Assembly (NCBI GenBank): GCA_022606425.2
Contig: JAHDVF020000739.1
Location: forward strand, 186,001 to 250,000
DNA length: 64,000 nt
Direction of reading: 5' to 3'
Origin: Lepidostoma basale
Lineage: Eukaryota > Arthropoda > Insecta > Trichoptera > Lepidostomatidae
In this document: positions 1-9,184 of the stretch, one piece after another
Position numbering within the stretch: the first letter of the stretch is position 1
How the letters are laid out: the number at the start of each line of letters is the position of its first letter
Translations under genes and position numbers: made by a program
The notes under the pieces: generated by a model
The model's input: the letters and a program-made list of their open reading frames with translations, nothing else
The model's database searches: none
Told to the model about the DNA's origin: nothing

Positions 1-345
1 TAAGAAACATAATAACTAAGAATTTTTCATGAAATCATTTCCTGGGAAAAAAATGTACCGAAATTTTGAAAACTAAACATTTCCTCACACTCGCAATTTC
101 TGCTATAGGTATGGCTAATCCGGCACTGAAAGAAATGGATATAAAATTAAGTGAATGTTAAGTTTCTGCGTTACATACTTTTATTCATATATATTTATTA
201 CGTAATTTCAAATCAAAATGACAAGAATCGAATTTGAGAACGATAATGGAGTACATTGAGATAGTAATATTCGGAGTTATCTTTGTAATATTTGACGATA
301 GTAATATTCCAGAAAAAATATTTTTACAAATTAAATAAATCATAA
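1..345. other. AT-rich flank, no gene seen
   Basis: This stretch is AT-rich sequence without a convincing exon, RNA gene or repeat that recurs elsewhere in the window. Confidence 0.5.
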
Positions 346-348
346 AAA

Positions 349-927
349 AGTACGCCAGAAGGAAATTGAACCGGTGGACCTATTCAGATATCTCGGAAGC
401 GAAATAACCAGCTCTAATGACCTCCCCAGAGAAGGTGGATAGGGCTGCAGCGGTTGCAGGCTGCCTGAAAGATATCATATGGAGAAACAAGGACATGAGG
501 ACTGACAGCAAGGTACGCATCTATAAGACCTGTGTGCGACCAATCCTCACATATGGCATTGAATCGAGGGCAGACACTGTCAAGCCAAAGAGCATGCTCA
601 AGACAACTGAGATGAAAACACTCCGCGCTATAACTGGCAAGACCCTACGTGATCAAGTTAGGAATACAGCAATCCGAGAAATCTGCGAGGTCGAAGATGT
701 GGTCAGATGGGGACGTCAAAGACGGCGATACTAGCATCAACACGTAGAAAGAATGAGCTCAAATAGGATACCACACATAGCTCTCCATGGAACGCCAAAC
801 GGACAACGCCGACCAGGAAGACCCCCGAAACGGTGGAGAGAAAGCTGGAGTTCAGCGTCTCAAGAGGACCCGCCTGAAATAACAGACTCCCGAGTCTACC
901 AAAAGTGAAGAAGAAGAAGAAGAAGAT
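349..927 (+). mobile_element. LINE-B fragment (GAA-tailed non-LTR retrotransposon, RT C-terminal part)
   Basis: The translation reads like the end of a non-LTR reverse transcriptase: an LFRYLGSEIT stretch, then RPILTYGIE, then MKTLRAITGKTLRDQVRN and a HVERM-type segment followed by GRPPKRW. Frame breaks (stop after RRRRY near 734) show it is dead. It ends in a (GAA)n run at about 906-927. Seven or more related pieces occur in the window, so it is a family and not a host gene. Clade is unresolved. Confidence 0.85.
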
Positions 928-1105
928 AAAAAAGTGGTTCGCATGAAATGAAGAATTTAAATATATGTGTTGACCATAAAATTCTCATATTAAAAAAAGA
1001 ATTCTAATTTCAAATAATGTAAAATGCGTTTGTTCATAAATCTAAAAATACAAGCGTTGTATATAGGTACTCCTATCGAGATAGATATTGTTTATGGTTG
1101 TTGAG

Positions 1106-1318
1106 TTAGGAGTCCGGCACGGGCAGCCAGCCGCAGGAGGTGGTGGCGGCGCGGCAGGTGCGGCAGAGACAGGCAGCGGGGCGGGCCACAGGCAAGAGGC
1201 GCGCTGCCTGGGCGGCGCCCTCTTCGCACGTGTCCAGCACAACCACGCTGCGCACGCGCGCGCTGAACCCGCACACCGGGTGCCGGGAGCGCTTCCACGG
1301 GAATCGCCATTCAGATAT
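1106..1318 (-). CDS. Gpb5: Thyrostimulin beta-5 subunit (GPB5), 3' coding exon
   Basis: This is the last coding exon of a secreted cystine-knot glycoprotein hormone. A pyrimidine-rich acceptor ending CCTAG precedes ATA at 1318, and the frame runs 70 codons to TAA at 1106-1108. It opens ISEWRFPWKRSRHPVC, matching the GPB5 hallmark (ISDW-FP-KRS-HPVC in the family as I recall it), and carries six cysteines ending in CLC, RTC and SC. With the four in the exon at 4566-4804 this gives ten, the usual GPB5 count. The junction is phase 0 and reads CDSQE-ISEWRF across a 3.2-kb intron. GPB5 pairs with GPA2 and signals through an LGR1-type receptor (family knowledge). The exon is about 65-70% GC in AT-rich surroundings. 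Frames read on the other strand here are shadows. Confidence 0.88.
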   Translation of the reverse strand: MSEWRFPWKRSRHPVCGFSARVRSVVVLDTCEEGAAQAARLLPVARPAACLCRTCRAATTSCGWLPVPDS

Positions 1319-1386
1319 CTAGGAAAAACACTGTTAGATCATTCAAATACCAATTCTTTATTTTTCCATTTATATATTATCATGTC

Positions 1387-1612
1387 GACCTTCGTGGCTG
1401 AGTGGTAAGAGCTCCGACTTTCATTCTCAAGGTCCCGGGTTCGATTCCCGGTGATGGCAGTGTGATTGTCACACTGTCATTGGTCTGGTGTAGAATTCAT
1501 GTGACAATAAAATGGCGATAGATTGGCTACCTATCACATGTCATGAGAATCAATATAATAGCTAAAAATAAATTGTATACAGTAATTGGGTTCAAACGAC
1601 CTGTTGTATACA
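1387..1612 (+). repeat. SINE-1 (tRNA-derived), tail type A
   Basis: A pol III-style A box (TGGCTGAGTGG) and B box (GGTTCGATTCC) lie about 40 bp apart, like a tRNA head. They are followed by a conserved body (GTGACAATAAAATGGCGATAG) and a 3' part reading AATTGTATACAGTAATTGGG. Copies with the same tail lie at 19073 and 55640. The head would not fold as an intact tRNA with acceptor stem, so this is a retroposon and not a tRNA gene. Confidence 0.82.
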
Positions 1613-1622
1613 AGGAGAAAAA

Positions 1623-1951
1623 AATTACTTCCGAAATGACGACACTGAGGACGATAGCAGGCAAGACACTGAGGGATCCCGTGAGGAACACCAGAATAAG
1701 AGAGATATGTGAGGTTGAGGATATTATAAGATGAAGCAGACAGCGAAAAAGGGACTGGTACGGTCATGTTCAAAGAATGGACTCCACCAGATTCCCCTAT
1801 ATTGCATTGCATAATCAACCTCATGGGACTCGTCCTCGTGAAAGACCTCCTAAAAGATGTAAGGACAGCTGGGAATCTACCTCACAGGAGCAGCAACTCT
1901 CTGGAGAACAGACCACATAGGTCTGCAATAAGAAGGAAGAAGAAGAATAAT
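1623..1951 (+). mobile_element. LINE-B fragment, 3' end
   Basis: Translates with stops to TLRTIAGKTLRDPVRNTRI, REICEVEDIIR and then the ...HGTRPR(E)RPPKR segment, ending in a GAA-rich tail near 1930-1950. It abuts the SINE-1 copy upstream and the mariner-like element downstream. Confidence 0.85.
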
Positions 1952-1970
1952 ATTATAATATACATTATAA

Positions 1971-2606
1971 AAGGTGTCTCAAAAGAAAGTTTATGTTTGA
2001 ATTCAGAGCGTTATGTGAAGATGTTAGACGACTTCTTGGTTTTCTCTTCTTCTCAAACTTTCCTGGCCATAACCAAAGAATATGGTCCCAGCAGGACGGA
2101 GCAACATCACACACGTCCAATACGTCTCTGCCACGGGTTCGTGAAATATTCCCTGGCAAATTGATCTCCAGGAGAGGTGACATAAATTGGCCTCCACCCT
2201 GTCCTGGTTTATCCCCTATGGACTTTTTCCTGTGGGGCTATCTCAAATTTAAAATTTACGCCAATAAACCGACTTCCCTGGCACATTTGAAAGAAAATAT
2301 TCGTCACGAAATGGCAGCCATCACGGAGTCTACCTGCCTAGCCGTCATAAGAAATTTTCTTCTTTCTTCTTCTTCTTTTTGTCCTGTCACACCTCCGTGG
2401 TGCATAGGGCATCAAGGAACCTTCTCCACCCGACTCTATCGCATCTCATCATCATCACCCGTGTGCCACAAACGCGATATTTAGACAATATTAATTTTAA
2501 GATAAAAATTCCAAAATTATGTACTTTAACAATTAATAAACATTTTTTCAATACACGTCCTACTTTTTTTTAATCGAACCACATAAACATTCTTTTGAGA
2601 CACCTT
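1971..2606 (+). mobile_element. Tc1/mariner-superfamily transposon remnant
   Basis: Terminal inverted repeats are AAGGTGTCTCAAAAGAA at the left and its complement at 2590-2606. Inside, frame-shifted transposase code reads WSQQDGATSHTSN, then ISRRGDINWPPPCPGLSPMD and FFLWGYLKFKIYANKP. This is the DDE core of mariner-like transposases: the D of QQDGA, then D/E equivalents near LSPMDFFLWG. The N-terminal half is missing. A LINE-D 3' piece (about 2357-2455) interrupts the C-terminus: VIRNF before it and RVPQTR after it are the two sides. The element is inactive. Confidence 0.85.
2357..2455 (-). mobile_element. LINE-D 3' end nested in the mariner-like element
   Basis: On the minus strand this matches the ends of the pieces at 28110 and 38125: the stretch GCGATAGAGTCGGGTGGAG, then GAAGGTTCCTTGATGCC and a tail rich in AAGAAG. 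It splits the transposase reading, so it inserted later. Confidence 0.7.
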
Positions 2607-2617
2607 GTACAATCTAT

Positions 2618-2830
2618 GGAAAAGTATTTTCTTGTAGATCTACTCCACCGAACGATGTCCTCTATTTCGGGAGTTTTTTTTTTTAATTCTGCGTCACGAA
2701 GAGTTTTTCCTGCGATGGATCATAGGACCATCATCTCAGATGTTCTTAGCAGCCTTTTGGTTCGTATAGTATCGGCCCGCGTCTCTACAGTATACATCAT
2801 GATAGATCGCACGCATGTCTTATAAATTCC
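2618..2830 (-). mobile_element. LINE-B fragment, minus strand
   Basis: Reverse translation gives VETRADTIRTKRLLRTSEMM, then VLRSIAGKTLRD, the same block seen at 27035 and 40140. It breaks off in a poly-A-like run near 2675-2685. Confidence 0.7.
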
Positions 2831-2892
2831 GACCTTAAATTATGTATTAAAATATTTATTGTTTCGTATATCTCCATATTGAATAATTAAAA

Positions 2893-3097
2893 CGAATGAC
2901 AAAGCCTGTTTTCTAAAAGTTTTATTATAGTTTAATGAATATCGTGTTTTGCCTGTCTAATGCATTTTCAAATTCAAAAAATATTTGTTGTTTTGTTAGG
3001 CATTATCTAAAGATAATGCTTTAGACAAGCGAAACATTCATTCACATAAATTATAATAAAGCATCTAGAAAGCAGACGTTCTCATTCGCATTAATTT
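2893..3097. repeat. Foldback MITE-1 copy (GGCGAAAC family)
   Basis: The left arm starts AATGACAAAGCCTGTTTTCTA and the right arm ends TCTAGAAAGCAGACGTTCTC, with inner arms AGGCATTATC/GATAATGCTTT. Related copies lie at 8662, 17694, 24395 and 59674. There is no coding capacity. A separate perfect 16-bp stem (AAATTTGTTTCGCCTT at 3165-3180 with its complement at 3193-3208) lies just downstream. Confidence 0.7.
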
Positions 3098-3467
3098 TAA
3101 AACGCGATTTTTTTGTTGGTTTTACATATTTTTTAATTTATATGAAAATATGAATATTAGTGGAAAATTTGTTTCGCCTTTGATGGCCTCGCAAGGCGAA
3201 ACAAATTTGTTACAGATATTAGGGGAGATGTAGGTAATGGGAGTCACTTAAGCGAGAATTGAAAAAAAAAAAACTATTAGTTAACTATTTATTGCTTAAG
3301 CCTTATTATAAACTTTATAAACTTTAGTTATTAAACTATTAATTGAGATCACCTTTAATCACTTTGGCTTTTTACTTTTGGAACAATAATCATTTAAAAA
3401 AAAAACAGGTTTGACCACCATTGCCCACATCTGTTGGCAATGGTGATCAGCATGTTGGCAATGGGGG

Positions 3468-3659
3468 TCAACACAAATCGTACACATAATTGCAAGCTGA
3501 GTCCCACCCAGTGCAATCTGAATGAGCCCAAAGTCCATATGAAGTGCATCGGAACCACATCTCATTATCTCGCCCGAATTCGCCGCATACAAGACATTGG
3601 TTGTCAGAATCTTCTGCATCATCGTTTTTGTCGTCCTGGTACAAGTCATTAGTGTTCAT
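3468..3659 (-). pseudogene. PHD-like zinc-finger tail of a pogo-type transposase
   Basis: The frame reads DNQCLVCGEFGRDNEMWFRC, then TSYGLWAHSDCTGWDSACNY and YDLC. The cysteine/histidine spacing (CLVC, C, H-x2-C, C, C) resembles the PHD-like finger that closes many insect pogo/Tigger-family transposases (family knowledge). One zinc-ligand Cys of the second pair seems replaced by Tyr in TSYG. It lies one base out of frame with the upstream helix-turn-helix. Confidence 0.65.
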
Positions 3660-3873
3660 ATCTGACGCTGAAGTATTGTTCGATTCCTGCAGAATTTTCT
3701 TCTTGATCTATTTTTTTCGCGTACCTCTTCTGAAGACTCGAAAATGGGATGTTCATTGTTTTCGCGGCTTTTCTTATTAAATAACCTTGTTCATCGATGA
3801 GCTCCACGGCCTTTTTCAGGTTAGCTATAGACCAGTTAGCCTTATTTGTCTTTCTAGGACGAACGTTCGGTAT
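3649..3873 (-). pseudogene. Pipsqueak helix-turn-helix of a pogo-type transposase
   Basis: The frame reads RPRKTNKANWSIANLKKAVE, then LIDEQGYLIRKAAKTMNIPF and SSLQKRYAKKI, a standard psq/CENP-B-type N-terminal DNA-binding domain of pogo transposases. It continues to a stop at 3649-3651. No start codon is visible directly upstream. Confidence 0.75.
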
Positions 3874-4565
3874 CTACAAACCAAAAATAAGATTATTTTA
3901 TCGAAGACAGGAAATGTTAACAATAAGGGTCACCTGACTCCGATTGCCTACATCGGTAAAAAAAATAAAAAACCTACCTTGACATAAAAGTAAAAGTGAT
4001 AGTGGTAAAATGAGTTTGAAATCATGATCTAAAATGCTTTAGTCATTACATATCACAAGCGCAAAAAGAAACACTCAGTAGTTTGATCCTTACCTTCGGA
4101 TTTGTCCACTCGAAAAATTAGATCAGAAGGGCCCGAAAACTTGTTACGTCTACCACTCTCTTGCACGTGATGCGAACTGAGTAAGCTGCCTACCGCGGAT
4201 GTTACCGGCAAACAGCTAGCGTATGACGTCACTGAAACCGCCATCACGCGTATTGTTTTCGAATTAAAGGGGTGACTCCCATTGCCAACTGACTCCCATT
4301 GCCTACATCTCCCCTAATATTTTTATATAAATAAAAAAAATTGTAAAACCAACAAAACAATCTTGTTTTCATTAAAATTTATAATGGACTTTTACAAAAT
4401 AAAAACTACAACCATCAATAATTCTGACCTTGCTGTGAACACGCATGTATTTGTTATTCCAATTTTTTTAGACACACAGATACGGCAGACGCTTATCTTA
4501 TAGATTACCAGATTATAATATACCGAATCTTCCATAAACGAATTAATTGCATTTCCCTTTCTCAC

Positions 4566-4804
4566 CTCCTGCGAATCGCAGCGTCCCGAGCACGCGGCCA
4601 GGGTGACCGTGCCCGAGCACCGCCGGCCCTGCGCGTCCTCCCTGTGAACCGTGGTCTTGTATAGAACTCGCCGACAGCCCATGGCTGGCTGACCGCCTTC
4701 CTCCAAGAACAGCGGCGCCCCTTCATTCTCCAGGGTCACTTCCCCTATCCCCTCACTCGTGGCGGCGCCCAGCATACTCAGACACAAGAGACTCCATAAG
4801 AGAC
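4566..4804 (-). CDS. Gpb5: Thyrostimulin beta-5 subunit (GPB5), signal-peptide exon
   Basis: This exon encodes the secretion signal and first half of the hormone. The acceptor is TGATAG at 4805-4810 and the donor GTGAGA follows GAG at 4566; the 239 nt enter in phase 1 and leave in phase 0. It begins GLLWSLLCLSMLGAATSEG, a hydrophobic signal core, followed by an acidic linker. Then come CRRVLYKTTVHREDAQGRRC and ACSGRCDSQE, the beta-subunit C-x-G-x-C motif (CSGRC). It joins in frame to the exon at 1106-1318. The initiator Met must lie in a further upstream exon that I could not find; the in-frame Met in SMLGAA would leave almost no signal peptide. Bursicon subunits are a less good match because they lack the SGRCDS..ISEWRF pairing. 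Confidence 0.87.
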
Positions 4805-4902
4805 CTATCAGAAAAATAATTTAAATGTTAGATTGGAGTTTGTATAGATTCCTGAAAGTCGCTTTAAACGCATTTATAATATACTTTTATTACGGAATCA
4901 AA

Positions 4903-5160
4903 TTATTATTATTATTATTTTGTTGAATCGCTCTTTACATCATGGCAGCAGGCAGCATGAGCCAAATCGATGTAAAGGGTATTATAGCTATCATAGTGAT
5001 TCTCGTGACTTGTGATAGGTAGCTAATCTATCGCCATTTTATTGTCACGTGAATTCTACACTAGACCAAAGACAATGTGACAATCACAATGCCCTCGCCG
5101 GGAATCGAACCTGGAACCTTCGGGGTGGCAGTCAATGCATTTACCACTCGGCCACGAAGG
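4903..5160 (-). repeat. SINE-1, tail type B
   Basis: On the minus strand it starts CCTTCGTGGCCGAGTGG, has the B box GGTTCGATTCCC and the GTGACAATAAAATGGCGATAG body shared with type A. It then switches to CCCTTTACATCGATTTGGCT and closes with an (AAT)n tail. Other type B copies lie at 15873 and 55208. Confidence 0.85.
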
Positions 5161-5164
5161 AATC

Positions 5165-6785
5165 TCCCTTGTTATCTTGACTTCCAATAGCTTTAGTGAA
5201 AAGGGTCCCATTTGATGTTAAAACCCTTATTCACTAACGTTTTGTCACGAAAATAGATGAGTAATTCCATCTAATTTTTAAGACATTAAAAAAATAATGT
5301 TAAGGAAAAAAATAAGTTACTTTTTTAATGTAGGTATATTAAAGATATATAACTTCTTGGGTTTTGTAGATTATTTCATTCAAATATCGTCATTCGTTAC
5401 AAAAATACAAGTCTTAGAAATTTGACATAATTTTTCTCAGCTTTTTACTTTTGACAGTTGGAACCTTCCTCTCAGATGATGACATTAAGTTTAAGTATAC
5501 AAAATAATAATCTAAGTACCTACCCAAGTTGTTAACCCTTAACGTACCGTGTTCAAAACAAAACGCTCGCTCCCATGTGGTAAATTCAGTTTACCGCTAA
5601 CTTTATCTAAATATCAAGCATATGACTCAATGAATCAAAATTTAATTTATGTCGTCTTGTAGGGAATTTCATTAGGAATAGATCGATATCTATAACATAC
5701 ATGGATTATTTGAAAAACATATCATTATTAATTTTTTTCTGGAACCATGCGATTTCTGACATGGAATGCGTCACAGCATACGAGCAACTGGACACCCAAG
5801 TATAAACTTGTCCCCGCGCCGCAGCCGGCGGGCGAGACTTTACGAGATTTTACGTATGATAAAGGCACCTAGGCAAAATGTATACTACGTTCAAGACGAC
5901 GAATACGTATTAATATTTGTCCCTTTTGGTAAAGTGTTAATATTTTCACAGTTCTGATATTATTAAGTTGCGTGCTGCGTTTCCATCCAGTCGGTATTAT
6001 TACGTACCTATTGAAAAGGCAAAACATATAATTTATAATACGTGCAAAACAGCGAGTAAGTATTTGTCACTTTTGATAAAGTTGTAAATATTAGCAAAAC
6101 AAATTCTACCTTAACACGAATGAAGGTGAGGGCAGTCTTAGAAAATATTTTTTTTGGGATGAAGGAAGTAATTTTTTGCTTTTTTTTTTTACGAAATATT
6201 GAGAACACTTCAATGGAGGATTACAATTTTTTTATAATATTAGGGTCCATAGGTTTTAAGAAAATCAACTTTAAATTGGCAGTGGAAACTCAATTGACCA
6301 CATGGCAACGCGACGGTTAAAAAAATAATAATTCAACGTTCAAATTACCCCACAATTTAATATTCTAGTTCCTAGATGGCGTTAATGCATTTTTGTCTGT
6401 ACATAATTACTTATTTTATAATAGCGTTCGAATCATTCGAATTTATTTTCAACAAATTGGCGTTGTCATTGTTTTTAAAAATAGATCGTTGCATTGGAAC
6501 GCATACGCTTACGTCACAAAATACTTTCAAACAAAAGGAACGTTTCATTAATACAGTTTAAAATAGATAAAGGTACAAATCCTTGATCACTTTTTCATAG
6601 TAGTTAAATTTAATCTTCACTTTTCAATTTCTTGATGAGTGGATTTTATATTCCGAAGAAAATAGTAGGAAATAACACACAATCAAAATAAATGCAAAAG
6701 TAGAAATGTGTGTATCTAGTTTTTGTTTGCATTATAAATGTAATAGTTTAAATTTGGAATTTTTACTCGATGGTTTTGCTGAACT
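5165..6785. other. Gene-poor AT-rich stretch with a diverged duplication
   Basis: No exon or named repeat is supported. Two blocks about 145 bp apart (5870-5955 and 6015-6100) share AGGCAAAA..., GTATTTGTC(A/C)C TTTTG and TAAAGTTGT/TAAAGTGTTAATATT order, suggesting an old tandem duplication. The short GC-rich patch at 5810-5835 has no splice context that I can support. Confidence 0.45.
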
Positions 6786-6789
6786 AATT

Positions 6790-7387
6790 TTTTGAAATGT
6801 ATGTTTTTTAGTGTCAAATACTTCGTTTTATTAAAGATGGTAAACAAAAACCTATCCAAAAAAGTTAAAATGGCAGTGCACAATGGTGTTCTTGTACCGA
6901 CCCTTATGTATGGAAGCGAAGCATGGAACTGGCAAAATAAGGATGAAAGTAGAATAAATGCAGTAGAAATGAGATCTCTTAGACGAATGTGTAGATACTC
7001 TGTGTATGATAGAGTGTCGAATGAAAATATAAGAAGTGAATGCGGTGCGAGTGATGGTGTTATGAAAAAAATAATGAAAGGAGCATTAAGATGGTTTGGA
7101 CATATGCAAAGACTGGATGAAGAAAGAATGGTAAAAATAATATATGTTAACGATGTAAATGGAACTAGAAATAGAGGAAGACCGAGGAAAACGTGGCACG
7201 ATCAAATAAATCAAATATTGAATGTCGACCACGCGAGGAGTCAGAGAAATCGACACGCGTGCATGACACGTTGTATGAATGTTGAGGAAGCGAGAGAAAT
7301 ATGTCAGGAAAGAAAAGTGTGGCAGTATATTCTTTCTGCCTACCCCTTCGGGGAGACGGCGTGATGGTTAGTTAGTTAGTTAGTTAA
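6790..7387 (+). mobile_element. LINE-A 3' part with open frame and (GTTA)n tail
   Basis: One 190-residue frame (6792-7364) reads LSKKVKMAVHNGVLVPTLMY, GSEAWNWQ, RSLRRMCRYS, LRWFGHMQRL and RGRPRKTWHDQINQIL, ending AYPFGETA. This is the region after the catalytic domain in the reverse transcriptase of non-LTR elements. The DNA ends GGAGACGGCGTGATGG then TTAG repeats (7367-7387). It is 5'-truncated, so it has no catalytic residues. Confidence 0.88.
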
Positions 7388-7487
7388 AGATGGTAATTTT
7401 TAAAAACGAAAGCGGATTTGTTATGTTTTGTAAATATTTTTATTTATTTTTAATTTTAAAAAGAGTGTGAATATGTTTAATATTATT

Positions 7488-7575
7488 TCTTCTTCTTCTT
7501 TGAGTCCGGTCCCTTTGACTTAGGTTATCACCCTGGCGTAGGCCTCTCTGTCCTGTACCAGACGGTACAATCCTA
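7488..7575 (-). mobile_element. Non-LTR retrotransposon 3' scrap
   Basis: On the minus strand it reads QDREAYARVIT followed by a stop and an AAG-rich tail, like the extreme C-terminus of a non-LTR reverse transcriptase. Short and degraded. Confidence 0.5.
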
Positions 7576-7899
7576 AATAATTAAATACTATTTGATGGTA
7601 ATTAATTATAAATTTATATAAAATTACCTGGCGCCATCTGTGTGTTCGGACAGATACTATTTGGGCAGACAGCTAATCTTAGAGAGGGCTTCGCGAAACT
7701 GAGAAAACGAAAGAAAAACATTACTTTATAGGGAAATTCTTTACTATCTGTGTCAGAAATTTTGTCCACGATATTCAAACGAGTTATTGCGTAGGATTTT
7801 ATCTTAAATACAAAACAAATGTTGCGAATATTATCAATTATCTTAAAAATTTTAGTCAAGTCATATTTTAATAAATCTTAGTATATAACTATAGAAAAG

Positions 7900-8180
7900 C
7901 TTACCAGAGCGCCGTTTCTCCTAAGGGGCAAGCAGAAAGAATAGATTTGTTCTATCCTCACTTACTTACCTTGACTTCTGAGCATTCATTCAATGTCAAT
8001 TTCTACAGCTCCTTTCGTGGCTGATACGTATATTTCAAAAATCTTCCGCGATTTGATGCTAAAATATAATTATCGAGATCAAATCATTTGATAATGTTTT
8101 AATAAGATGAAATTGTGATACTGCTATTCTCGGCCTACTTCATTCGCTTCCTCAACATTCATACATCATGTCATCCACGA
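7900..8180 (-). mobile_element. LINE-A scraps, minus strand
   Basis: Two short matches remain: CGCCGTTTCTCC...AGCAGAAAGAATAG near 7910-7945 and TTCGCTTCCTCAACATTCATAC near 8147-8166. Both are pieces of the LINE-A end seen intact elsewhere, with diverged sequence between. Confidence 0.5.
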
Positions 8181-8204
8181 ATATAATAGAAATATAACAT
8201 TAAT

Positions 8205-8455
8205 TATTATTATTTTATTTTATATCATTGTATTTTATATTATTTGTTTTAGATTTATTTTGTGGGTGTTGGACGATCGAAGCGTGCGCGGGAGATGCCT
8301 ATTGGTGGCGATGAGGTTCGCAACCCATCACACCGCGTCTCCCGCGGGGCGAAAAGAGAAGGATGGAGTGCCGCATCAGTAAAAGTGTGACAGTCCATTC
8401 TTTCTGCCTACCCTTTCGGGGAGACAGCGTGATGGTTAGTTAGTTAGTTAGTTAT
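8205..8455 (+). mobile_element. SINE-2 (short retroposon sharing the LINE-A 3' end)
   Basis: The first ~185 bp (TGTTGGACGATCGAAGCG, GGCGATGAGGTTCGCAACCC) are unrelated to LINE-A. The final ~65 bp (CAGTCCATTCTTTCTGCCTA...GTGATGG plus TTAG repeats) match the LINE-A terminus. A second copy lies on the minus strand at 35466-35715 with the same head-tail junction. GGTTCGCAACC resembles a pol III B box, which is only suggestive. Confidence 0.75.
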
Positions 8456-8574
8456 TATTATTATTTTTTTAATTTTACAATCCGTTTAAAATAAGTTAAT
8501 GTAATAAATTGATTGTTTTTTTAAAATAATAATATAAAAAAAAATATATTAAAAAAAAAAAAAAAAACTTTATA

Positions 8575-8660
8575 TTAAAAATGGAAGAGAATAATGGAGG
8601 AAATTGCTGCAAACCAATCCCAGGATTGAAACCAGAGAAGAAGATATTAAATAATATATA
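8575..8660 (+). mobile_element. 3' scrap of the retroposon seen at 19935
   Basis: GGAAATTGCTGCAAACCAAT followed by CCCAGGATTGAAACC matches the end of the element at 19935-20250 and the scrap at 55895. Confidence 0.6.
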
Positions 8661-8661
8661 C

Positions 8662-8795
8662 GAATGAAAACATCTGTTCCTAAGAAGTTTTTATTTTTTG
8701 CCTTGCTAAGATAATGATAAGAAGAGGCAAAATATGTCATTCTCATAAAACAAAATAATGCCTTTTAGAAACAAACGTCTTTATTCAAATTAATT
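8662..8795. repeat. Foldback MITE-1 copy
   Basis: Starts AATGAAAACATCTGTTCCTA and ends with TTTTAGAAACAAACGTCTTT and ATTAAT. Inner motif GGCAAAATATGTCATTCTCA corresponds to GGCGAAACATGTC in other copies. Confidence 0.65.
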
Positions 8796-8879
8796 AAATA
8801 ATATTACAAGTATTCGTATACATTCAAAATGTTGTATAAAACAAAAACTGGTCCAAGTTAGCATATAAATTGGATTGAC

Positions 8880-9184
8880 ATTTCCTGGCGTTATCTAGCA
8901 GTGCGTTAATGGCGGTAGCCTTTCACATTGCGTTATAAAAAGATCTTCTGCTTAATGCTGAAATCTAATCTTCATAGATGGCGCTGGTCTGTAAATTGAA
9001 ACTGACATGTGAATTGTGGTGTTGCATATGACATGGTGGTCATAAGAAAGGTAGAATGGGGAATGTTGTATTACATAAAACGTGCGCTTAACCCAACCAA
9101 TGACAGGTCATAAGTCCTGTAAGCACCTCGATCATCATATTCAGTTTCCAGTTTGCATCTTCGTCTCTATTGAGATACAATTAA
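8880..9184 (+). repeat. Dispersed repeat DR1, copy 1
   Basis: The last ~135 bp, from GTAGAATGGGGAATGTTGT through CTTAACCCAACCAATGACAG to CTATTGAGATACAATTAA, recur almost unchanged at 58731-58867. The upstream parts of the two copies are only loosely alike (ATAGATGGCG, GAAACTGACA). No terminal repeats or reading frame are seen. Confidence 0.7.

Larger units (their letters stand above)
3220..4316 (-). mobile_element. Internally deleted pogo/Tigger-like DNA transposon
   Basis: Both ends carry a 27-bp terminal inverted repeat, TAGGGGAGATGTAGGTAATG..., with one mismatch, bounded by TA at 3220-3221 and 4315-4316 as expected for a TA-duplicating element. Minus-strand coding remnants keep a pipsqueak-type helix-turn-helix (3649-3873) and a PHD-like finger (3468-3659); the DDE core between them is gone. 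Extra copies of the CAATGGGAGTCA-like motif occur inside both ends (3415-3475, 4265-4300), possibly subterminal transposase sites. Confidence 0.8.

Noticed and set aside
1088..1408. Plus-strand frames over the GC-rich block at 1090-1310
   Set aside because: They are the reverse shadow of the GPB5 exon, which has the conserved motif, splice site and stop.
1387..1470. tRNA gene
   Set aside because: A and B boxes are present, but no acceptor-stem pairing is apparent, and the same head recurs six times attached to a common SINE body.
6792..7364. 190-codon frame as a host gene
   Set aside because: It is the C-terminal part of a reverse transcriptase repeated more than twenty times in the window.
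7365..7387. Telomere-like TTAG repeats
   Set aside because: The insect telomere unit is TTAGG; these are short TTAG runs fixed at the 3' end of LINE-A copies on both strands.
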